From Actinomycetes bacterium (GTDB lineage: Bacteria; Actinomycetota; Humimicrobiia; Humimicrobiales; Humimicrobiaceae): a DNA stretch of 5,251 nt. The DNA lies in assembly GCA_030603375.1 (NCBI GenBank), contig JAUVXY010000100.1:1-5251 (forward strand), in the 5' to 3' direction. The translations under genes and the position numbers were made by a program. The notes beneath the pieces were generated by a model. The model was not told the DNA's origin. It saw only the letters and a program-made list of their open reading frames with translations, and made no database searches. This document shows positions 1 through 5,251 of this stretch, one piece after another (position 1 is the first letter of the stretch; every line of letters starts with the position of its first letter).

Positions 1-1
1 A

Positions 2-31
2 GAAAATAGAGCCATAGAATATGCAAAATAA
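2..31 (+). CDS. rny: C-terminal tail of RNase Y (partial, 5' end outside window)
   Basis: Reading from base 2 gives ENRAIEYAK followed by TAA at 29-31. RNase Y proteins typically end in a KH/HD-enzyme tail of the form RE-x-RA-(V/I)-(E/D)-YAK, so these nine residues match closely. RNase Y is a membrane-anchored endoribonuclease that starts mRNA decay. The gene order supports the call, because rny commonly lies just upstream of spoVS and miaB in Clostridia-like genomes. The stop overlaps the start of the next gene by 11 bases, which suggests translational coupling. What is seen is only nine codons; the identity is inferred from recall of the family's C-terminus and from context. Bases to the left of the window would settle it. 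Confidence 0.62.
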   Translation, partial: ENRAIEYAK

Positions 32-1175
32 TTTAAATATTCAGAAATTCTTATCTGAATTAAATATAATAAATGTTCTGAATATAGAAGAAGATTTGGG
101 AAATGGCTATGTGAGGCTAAAGATATCAGAAGCTGAGAGGAGACAGGCATTACAGGACATAAAATGTGTTGAAGATATAATAGTTGAACTGCTAAGAAAC
201 AGCAGAGATGCAGGCAGCAGCAATATATTCATTGGAACAAAAAAAATTGAAGATAAAAGAAGAATTGTTCACTTTATTGATGATGGCATCGGTATACCGC
301 CAAAATTCCACAATGTCATTTTTGAATCAAGATTAACCTCAAAACTTGATGACGGCATCAAGGACTCTTATGGATTCCATGGAAGGGGGATGGCTCTTTT
401 TTCTATTAAGTTAAACATAAATGACATAAAAATTACATATTCTGATAATACAAAGGGAACATCTTTTTATCTAGACATAGATCTGACAAAGACTGAGGAA
501 AAAAAAGATCAATCAATAATGCCGTTAGTAGTAGGAAAAAATGGGGATATAAATACTGTTGGCGGTGTAAATAACATACTAAAGAATTTAATTGATTTTA
601 AATTAAAAAATAAGAATGTTAACTTGTATTATGGAACACCGGCACAAATTTTGGCAACGATGAGAGAAATTTTTAAAGAAAAGAATAAATACAAAAAATA
701 TCCAAAGTTCAATGATTGGGATGACTTTAAAAATTATATTGATGAAAGCAGGATAAAAGTCATAGAAGCGCCAGCACTCACGAAAAACTGTAATCTAATG
801 GAAAAAATATCAAAATTTATATTTAATATGGATATATCCCAAAGAAGCATCCAGAGAATAATTTATAATGAGATAAAACCATTAAACAGGATAGATATTG
901 AAAGTCAGGATACTAAGTTTGACAGTCGTATGGACCCTGGGGAACAAAAAGAAGAAATAACTATCATTGACGAAAACAAAAAAATAAGCCTTTATGACGA
1001 GCTAAAACTGGCAAATAGGTTTAAAGATGAAGAAATAAAATGTATAATTAATACAATAGAAAAAAAGGTCAAAGAATTAGGCAATAAATATTTTATTACA
1101 CTTAGCAAAAATATAGAATACAAGAGAGCAAATAATACAATAAAAATAATAATCGAATTGAAGGAAAATAACTGA
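21..1175 (+). CDS. GHKL-superfamily ATPase, MutL/MORC-like N-terminal domain, unknown function
   Basis: A 384-residue predicted cytoplasmic ATP-binding protein with no signal peptide or membrane segment. The Bergerat-fold motifs appear in order: the N box ELLRNSRDAG (residues 56-65, Mg-binding Asn60), DDGIGIP (87-93), a TSK element (106-108), the lid motif GFHGRGMALFSIK (118-130) and KGTSFYLDID (145-154). Their form and spacing recall MutL (ELVENSLDAG, DNGxGI, TSK, GFRGEAL) and the HATPase_c_3 group more than histidine kinases; no H box or receiver partner is seen. Residues 160-384 are Lys/Glu/Asn-rich with no domain I recognise, and the MutL endonuclease motif DQHAxxE is absent. It is shorter than typical MutL (about 600 residues). 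ATG 21 is preceded by an in-frame TAG at 15-17, so the start is fixed. The upstream ribosome site is weak and the start overlaps the preceding stop. ATP binding is well supported; the biological role is unknown. Confidence 0.85.
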   Translation: MQNNLNIQKFLSELNIINVLNIEEDLGNGYVRLKISEAERRQALQDIKCVEDIIVELLRNSRDAGSSNIFIGTKKIEDKRRIVHFIDDGIGIPPKFHNVIFESRLTSKLDDGIKDSYGFHGRGMALFSIKLNINDIKITYSDNTKGTSFYLDIDLTKTEEKKDQSIMPLVVGKNGDINTVGGVNNILKNLIDFKLKNKNVNLYYGTPAQILATMREIFKEKNKYKKYPKFNDWDDFKNYIDESRIKVIEAPALTKNCNLMEKISKFIFNMDISQRSIQRIIYNEIKPLNRIDIESQDTKFDSRMDPGEQKEEITIIDENKKISLYDELKLANRFKDEEIKCIINTIEKKVKELGNKYFITLSKNIEYKRANNTIKIIIELKENN

Positions 1176-1192
1176 AATAAAATAACAAAAAT

Positions 1193-1453
1193 ATGAAATT
1201 GCTTAAAGTTTCTTCACAATCAAAGCCAAACTTAGTTGCAGGTGCAATTGCCGGCATAATAAGAGATGAAAACAAGGTACAGGTTCAAACCATTGGAGCT
1301 GGGGCTTTAAATCAGGCTGTAAAGGGTATCGCTATTGCCCGTGGATATATCGCACCAACCGGACAAGATATAATTTGTATACCATTTTTCAAAGACATTG
1401 AAATAAATGGCGAAGTAAGAACTGCGATTGTAATCACTGTTGAAGTTAGGTGA
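1193..1453 (+). CDS. spoVS: Stage V sporulation protein S (SpoVS) family protein
   Basis: An 86-residue protein, the usual family length, starting MKLLKVSSQSKPN and ending TVEVR. The conserved core is visible: VAGAIAG (15-21), IGAGALNQAVKGIAIARG (34-51), APTGQDIICIPFF (54-66) and INGEVRTAI (71-79). SpoVS is a small Alba-like-fold protein, presumed to bind nucleic acid; in Bacillus it affects septation and coat assembly during sporulation. Relatives also occur in non-sporulating bacteria such as Thermus and Deinococcus, so presence here does not show that the organism sporulates. The gene begins 17 bases after the ATPase stop and is probably co-transcribed with it. No clear Shine-Dalgarno sequence precedes ATG 1193, but this start gives the family's normal N-terminus. 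Family assignment is confident; the exact role is not. Confidence 0.95.
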   Translation: MKLLKVSSQSKPNLVAGAIAGIIRDENKVQVQTIGAGALNQAVKGIAIARGYIAPTGQDIICIPFFKDIEINGEVRTAIVITVEVR

Positions 1454-1565
1454 CATGTCTCCTCTATTTGCTTTAAAATTTTGCCGAGCCTTAGATACAT
1501 TGGCTTGTTAACCTGAATTATCCAAAATAAATTATTCTGAAAGAATTAAAAAATATTTTATTGCT
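1454..1565 (+). other. Short intergenic gap with a weak hairpin
   Basis: This is the only gap above 50 bases in the window. It contains an imperfect stem CGAGCC (1485-1490) with GGCTTG (1502-1507), six pairs including one G-U, around an 11-base loop. No T run follows, so it is not a convincing intrinsic terminator. A -35/-10-like pair TTGTTA (1505-1510) and TAAATT (1528-1533) with a 17-base spacer matches consensus at only 4 of 6 positions in each box, which is weak in AT-rich DNA. A separate promoter for miaB is possible but unproven. Confidence 0.25.
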
Positions 1566-2912
1566 ATGTTAAAAAATAAAGAAAGATTTGAAAAAAATAC
1601 AGCAAAAGTCTACATCCAGACATTTGGATGCCAAATGAATGAATATGATTCAGAAAGAATCCTGTATTTTCTGGGAAAAGAAGGCTATGTTAGAACTTTT
1701 AATATAGAAAAGTCTGATATTATTGTATTTAATACGTGCTCTGTCAGGGAGAAACCTGTAAATAAATTATACGGACATATAGGAAGATTAAAAAAATTAA
1801 AGAAATTAAATCCGCAACTTTTAATATGTGTTGGTGGCTGCACAGCTCAAAACCTTAAGGACAAGATATTAAAAGATCTACCTTATGTAGATATAGTATT
1901 TGGAACCCATAATATATCCGAACTTCCTGAACTGATAAAAAGAAGGAGGCTGACAAATAACAGTGTGTGCTTGGTTAGAGAGAGCGGATTTGATTATGAT
2001 CTTGAAAAAGTAAAAAGAGATATAAAATTTAAAGCATACGTTCCGATCATAATAGGGTGCAATAACTACTGTTCTTACTGTATAGTTCCTTATGTTAGGG
2101 GAAGGGAAAGGTCTATTCTGCCTACAAACATTATAGAATGTATTAAAAAATTAGTTGCCGGCGGTGTGCTGGAGATTACACTTTTAGGGCAGAATGTAAA
2201 TTCATACGGCAAGGACTTACATGAACCAATGTCATTTTCCTCTCTTTTAGATAAAGTTTCACACATAGAAGGGTTAAAAAGAATAAGGTTTATGACTTCT
2301 CACCCAAAAGATTTTTCTGAAGAAATTATTAATGTTATAAAAAAAAGGGAAAATGTAGCAAATCATATTCACCTTCCTTTGCAATCTGGGTCAGAGAAGA
2401 TTTTAGGGCTAATGAACAGAAAATATACTGCTTACGAATTTTTAAAAATAATTGATTTTGCAAGGAAGGAGTTACCTGATTGTTTAATAACCACAGATAT
2501 TATAGTTGGATTTCCGGGTGAGGACAGAAATGATTTTTTAGAGACGCTTAATATAATGAGAGAAGTAAGGTTTAGCAGGGCGTTTACGTTCATATATTCG
2601 CCAAGAAAAGGCACCAAAGCTTACAGCATGGCTGACAGCATTACGATGCAGGAGAAAAAAGAATGGTTCAGGGAGCTAGTTGAAGTTCAAAACAAAATAT
2701 CGTATGAAGAGAATAAAAAATTGGTTGGTAAAAAGTTTGAAGTATTAGTTGAAGGTAAAAGCAAAAAAGACGAGGGTATCCTGATGGGCAGGCTTGAAAA
2801 CAGTACATTGGTAAACTTCAAAGGAAATGAGGATTCAACCGGTAAAATTTTACAGGTAAATATAACTAAAGCTAAATCTTTTTATTTACTGGGGGACTTG
2901 TGCGCCACATAA
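1566..2912 (+). CDS. miaB: tRNA-2-methylthio-N6-dimethylallyladenosine synthase MiaB
   Basis: A complete 448-residue radical-SAM methylthiotransferase that converts i6A37 to ms2i6A37 in tRNAs reading UNN codons, using two [4Fe-4S] clusters. The N-terminal UPF0004 domain carries the three ligands of the auxiliary cluster: Cys22 in FGCQMN, Cys58 in NTCSVRE and Cys92 in GGCTAQ. The radical-SAM motif is CNNYCSYC with Cys165, Cys169 and Cys172, followed by IVPYVRGRE. LLGQNVNSYG (207-215), LPLQSGS (270-276), DIIVGFPGE (311-319) and FIYSPRKGTKA (342-352) follow, and residues from about 383 to 444 form the TRAM RNA-binding domain. The NTCSVRE and GQNVNSYG forms favour MiaB over the paralogues MtaB and RimO. 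ATG 1566 is the first usual start after an in-frame TAA at 1509-1511, although its ribosome site is weak. Its substrate is made by the next gene, miaA, which begins inside its last codons. All key cysteines are present. Confidence 0.97.
   Translation: MLKNKERFEKNTAKVYIQTFGCQMNEYDSERILYFLGKEGYVRTFNIEKSDIIVFNTCSVREKPVNKLYGHIGRLKKLKKLNPQLLICVGGCTAQNLKDKILKDLPYVDIVFGTHNISELPELIKRRRLTNNSVCLVRESGFDYDLEKVKRDIKFKAYVPIIIGCNNYCSYCIVPYVRGRERSILPTNIIECIKKLVAGGVLEITLLGQNVNSYGKDLHEPMSFSSLLDKVSHIEGLKRIRFMTSHPKDFSEEIINVIKKRENVANHIHLPLQSGSEKILGLMNRKYTAYEFLKIIDFARKELPDCLITTDIIVGFPGEDRNDFLETLNIMREVRFSRAFTFIYSPRKGTKAYSMADSITMQEKKEWFRELVEVQNKISYEENKKLVGKKFEVLVEGKSKKDEGILMGRLENSTLVNFKGNEDSTGKILQVNITKAKSFYLLGDLCAT
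2891..2895 (+). promoter_or_regulatory. Ribosome binding site for the GTG start of miaA
   Basis: A GGGGG run lies inside the 3' end of miaB, four bases before GTG 2900. It favours this start over ATG 2936, which would also be in frame but has no purine-rich site in front of it. The spacing is short, so the choice is not certain; both starts keep the P-loop intact. Confidence 0.4.
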
Positions 2913-3889
2913 ATATAGACAAATTAACAAATGATATGGTAAAAAGTAGAAAAGCAATTATTATTTGCGGTCCTACCTGCACAGGTAAAAGCAAAATTGC
3001 GATAAATTTAGCCGGCATATTTAAAACTGATATTATATCAATTGACTCAATACAGATTTACAGGGGTATGAATATAGGAACTGATAAATATGATACTAAA
3101 CGTTATAATATAAAACAGTATATGATTGATATCTTCGATCCGGACCACAGTGCCTCAGTAGCTGAGTTTAGAAATATTTGTAGAGATATTATTAAAAATA
3201 AATTTTTTCTTAGAAAAAAAGTTCCAATACTTGTGGGGGGGTCCGGTCTTTACATACGCGGCGTAGTGGATGATTTGGATTTTGTTCCAGAGGGCAATAA
3301 GGCAATAAGAAGTAAAATAGGCGATGATGTAAAAAAATATGGCCTTTCAAAATATTACGAAGAGTTAAAAAAGATAGATCCGCTGTACAGCGGCAAAATA
3401 AGTGAAAATGATGAGAGGAGAATAGTAAGAGCGCTGGAAGTTTATAAAGTCACAGGAAAGCCTTTCTCGTTTTATCAAAAGAAATGGTAAAGCAGGCAAT
3501 CCATATATGACTGCATCTTTATTGGTATAAAAACTGAAAAAAGTAAGCTTCATAAAAGTATTGACAAAAGAGTAGATGAGATGTTTAAAAAGGGATTGGT
3601 GGAAGAAGTCAAGGCTCTGGCAGACAAGGGTTATGGCAATTGTTTAAGCTTAAGGCAGGCAGTAGGATATAAAGAAGTACTGGAATTTTTAAGCGGAGAT
3701 ATAAATTTTGAACAATGCGTAAAAAAAGTCAAAAGTAATACAAAAAAACTTGCAAAAAAACAAATGACATGGTTTAACTCTGATGGTAGGATAAAGTGGG
3801 TTAGAACTGACGAGTATAGCAGCAGTTCAGAGTTAATTGAAAATATTTTAATATTAATTAAGGATTATGGTAAAAATGGGAAAAATTAA
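2900..3889 (+). pseudogene. miaA: tRNA dimethylallyltransferase MiaA, interrupted by one in-frame stop codon
   Basis: MiaA transfers a dimethylallyl group from DMAPP to N6 of A37 in UNN-reading tRNAs, making the substrate for MiaB. Residues 1-196 contain the P-loop GPTCTGKS (24-31), IDSIQIYRGMNIGT (48-61, catalytic Asp49), PILVGGSGLYIRG (109-121) and DERRIVRALEVYKVTGKP (171-188). TAA at 3488-3490 (codon 197) then ends translation. The same frame continues without another stop to TAA 3887-3889 and holds the rest of the family: IYDCIFIGIK (202-211), IDKRVDEMFKKGLVEEV (221-237), RQAVGYKEV (252-260) and KLAKKQMTWF (283-292). The two parts together are 329 codons, close to normal MiaA length, so one base change would restore the gene. 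The first in-frame restart, ATG 3581, lies 30 codons past the stop and would make only a 102-residue fragment. The gene overlaps miaB by 13 bases and dapF by up to 23. Identity is confident; a true mutation and a sequencing error cannot be told apart here. Confidence 0.9.
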
Positions 3890-4730
3890 ATTTTCAAAGC
3901 TAAATGGGCAGGGAAATGATTTTGTCATTATAGATGACACAAGTTCATCAATTAATCTTTCAAAAGATCAGATTGCAAAAATATGCCATAGGAATTTTGG
4001 TATAGGTGCAGATGGTTTAATCCTGGTAAGAAAATCTACGGATGCAGATTTTAAAATGGATTATTATAATCAGGATGGCTCGGTAGCTGAAATGTGCGGG
4101 AATGGAATTAGATGCATGGCAAGATTTGTACATGACGGTAACTTGAGTCGCAAAAAAGAACTTTCTATAGAAACACTGGCAGGAGTGAAAAGAATTTTTC
4201 TAAATTTGGATAATAATAATGTAGAGGATATAAGAGTTGATATGGGACTGCCTGATTTTAAGCCTGAAAACATACCTGTAGATATAACCGCAAAAGCAGT
4301 TTTGAATTACAGAATAAAAATAAATTCTAATATTTTCTACATAAACTGTGTGTCCATGGGAAACCCGCATTGTGTTATACTTATAAACAAAGGAGAAAAA
4401 TTAAGCGATATCGATCTTGACAAACTTGGCCCTGAATTGGAGAACCATCCTATTTTTCCAAGAAAAACTAATGCAGAGTTTGTAAACATTAAAAATGACA
4501 ATGAGGTATCAATGAGAGTGTGGGAAAGAGGAGTGGGGGAAACATTGGCCTGTGGAACCGGTGCCTGTGCGGCAGCAGTTTGTGTCAAAAAATTAAATAA
4601 GGTTTCCGGAGAAAATGTCAGAATTAATTTGCCGGGTGGAAAATTGGACATAATGTGGAAAGATGAAAAATCAAGTGTTTATCTAAAAGGAAAAGTTGAA
4701 CATGTGTTTAATGGAGTATATTTTTTGTGA
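3867..4730 (+). CDS. dapF: Diaminopimelate epimerase DapF
   Basis: DapF interconverts LL- and meso-diaminopimelate in the cytoplasm by a cofactor-free two-cysteine mechanism, supplying peptidoglycan and lysine synthesis. With this start the protein has 287 residues, normal for the family. The N-terminal half has FSKLNGQGNDFV (9-20) and NQDGSVAEMCGNGIRC (68-83) with catalytic Cys77. The second half has MGNPHCV (164-170) and RGVGETLACGTGACAAA (221-237) with catalytic Cys229. Both cysteines and their glycine-rich loops are intact. The start is ambiguous: ATG 3867 lies 3 bases after AAGG (3860-3863), while ATG 3876 lies 12 bases after it and gives an N-terminus closer to typical DapF. Both lie inside the end of miaA, so translation is probably coupled to it. 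The next gene encodes the preceding enzyme of the same pathway. Confidence 0.96.
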   Translation: MVKMGKIKFSKLNGQGNDFVIIDDTSSSINLSKDQIAKICHRNFGIGADGLILVRKSTDADFKMDYYNQDGSVAEMCGNGIRCMARFVHDGNLSRKKELSIETLAGVKRIFLNLDNNNVEDIRVDMGLPDFKPENIPVDITAKAVLNYRIKINSNIFYINCVSMGNPHCVILINKGEKLSDIDLDKLGPELENHPIFPRKTNAEFVNIKNDNEVSMRVWERGVGETLACGTGACAAAVCVKKLNKVSGENVRINLPGGKLDIMWKDEKSSVYLKGKVEHVFNGVYFL

Positions 4731-4777
4731 TATAAATTTTAAAAGTTAAACAATATGGATGAAAGGCGAGCTTTGCT

Positions 4778-5251
4778 ATGCATTTTGAAGAATCGAAAAG
4801 ATTAAAATCACTGCCGCGGTATCTTTTTGCAGAGATTGACAGAATAATTAAAAAGAAAAGAGAAGAAGGTCTTGATGTAATAAGTCTTGGAATAGGCGAC
4901 CCTGATATACAAACACCTAAAAATATTATTGAAGCCCTGTTTGAAGGAGCAAAAAATCCTGACTACCATCGTTATCCTTCAAGTTATGGTTTAGATTTAT
5001 TTAAAGAAGCTGTTTCTGAATTTTACATGAAAAGGTTTAATGTTAAATTGGATTCCGGCAAAGAAATTATACCACTGTGGGGCTCCAAAGAAGGAATTGC
5101 AAACATAGCCTATACTTTTGTAAATCCCGGAGATTATGTCATGGTGCCGGATCCTTCATATCTTGTTTATAAAATAGGCACTGTATTCGCTGGCGGAAAG
5201 CCGTATATATTACCCTTAAAGGAAGAAAATAATTTTTTAATCGATCTGGAC
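4778..5251 (+). CDS. dapL: LL-diaminopimelate aminotransferase DapL (partial, 3' end outside window)
   Basis: An open frame of 158 codons runs off the window edge. It starts at ATG 4778, after an in-frame TGA at 4760-4762, with AAAGG (4762-4766) as a plausible ribosome site. The product is the N-terminal part of a fold-type I, PLP-dependent aminotransferase: LPRYLFAEI (12-20), ISLGIGDPDIQTP (35-47), YPSSYGLDLFKEAV (66-79), LWGSKEGIANIAYTFVNPGD (100-119) and VPDPSYLVY (123-131). The GSKEGIANI and YPSSYG forms resemble DapL, which makes LL-diaminopimelate directly from tetrahydrodipicolinate with glutamate as amino donor, bypassing the succinylase and acetylase routes. The catalytic lysine would lie beyond the window. 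DapF, the next enzyme in the route, is encoded 47 bases upstream with no terminator between, which supports this call over a general aspartate-type aminotransferase. Confidence 0.87.
   Translation, partial: MHFEESKRLKSLPRYLFAEIDRIIKKKREEGLDVISLGIGDPDIQTPKNIIEALFEGAKNPDYHRYPSSYGLDLFKEAVSEFYMKRFNVKLDSGKEIIPLWGSKEGIANIAYTFVNPGDYVMVPDPSYLVYKIGTVFAGGKPYILPLKEENNFLIDLD

Noticed and set aside
21..1175. Calling the ATPase a histidine kinase or a true MutL.
   Set aside because: There is no H box, sensor or membrane segment for a kinase. For MutL the length, missing endonuclease motif and unrecognised C-terminal part argue against a standard mismatch-repair protein.
1282..1291. GGTTCAAACC resembles a tRNA T-arm.
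   Set aside because: It lies in the conserved coding sequence of spoVS, and no acceptor, D or anticodon arms are found around it.
3235..3241. Run of seven G within miaA, a possible slippage or phase-variation tract.
   Set aside because: The run encodes conserved residues of the VGGSG motif and the frame is correct on both sides. The gene is broken by a substitution-type stop elsewhere, not by slippage here.
3380..3393. Perfect 14-base palindrome CCGCTGTACAGCGG within miaA, GC-rich against its surroundings.
   Set aside because: It encodes the ordinary residues DPLYSG of MiaA, and about 0.3 perfect 14-base palindromes are expected by chance in 5 kb of random sequence, so no operator or terminator is claimed.
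3581..3889. Reading the second part of miaA as a separate small gene.
   Set aside because: It is in the same frame as the first part, and the 30 codons between the stop and ATG 3581 also encode MiaA-like sequence, so it is the severed C-terminus and not an independent gene.
4337..4651. Minus-strand open frame of 104 codons.
   Set aside because: It lies wholly opposite the conserved second half of dapF, has no recognisable motif, and is best explained as a shadow frame; the other short minus-strand frames are similar.

Overview
The window is an AT-rich bacterial segment (roughly one-third G+C by eye) with every supported gene on the + strand, tightly packed and often overlapping. It looks like a housekeeping operon, not a mobile or accessory island. 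The combination of an RNase Y tail, SpoVS, MiaB, MiaA, DapF and an LL-diaminopimelate aminotransferase suggests a Clostridia-like Firmicute or one of the deep-branching, often uncultured lineages that share such genes (for example Atribacterota). The sequence alone does not settle which. SpoVS also occurs in non-sporulating bacteria, so it does not prove sporulation.

Layout: (1) bases 2-31 read as the last nine codons and stop of an upstream gene, resembling the RNase Y C-terminus. (2) A 384-residue GHKL-type ATPase (21-1175) overlaps that stop; its motifs resemble the MutL/MORC branch, but it has no recognisable MutL endonuclease motif. (3) spoVS (1193-1453) follows 17 bases later. (4) A 112-base gap (1454-1565) holds only a weak hairpin. 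(5) miaB (1566-2912) is complete. (6) miaA (2900-3889) overlaps the end of miaB and is interrupted by a single in-frame TAA at 3488-3490; the frame on both sides is otherwise intact and conserved. (7) dapF (3867-4730) overlaps the end of miaA. (8) The first 158 codons of dapL (4778 to the window edge) follow.

How the genes fit together: MiaA would add the isopentenyl group to A37 of tRNAs reading UNN codons, and MiaB would then add the 2-methylthio group to give ms2i6A37. DapL and DapF are consecutive steps from tetrahydrodipicolinate through LL-diaminopimelate to meso-diaminopimelate, for peptidoglycan and lysine. RNase Y and SpoVS belong to a gene neighbourhood often found beside miaB in Clostridia.

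The two points most worth attention are the nonsense codon in miaA, which would leave MiaB without its substrate if real, and the uncharacterised MutL-like ATPase next to RNase Y and SpoVS. I saw no CRISPR array, insertion sequence, tRNA, rRNA, convincing terminator or phage gene, and no clear evidence of an entirely new multi-gene system.
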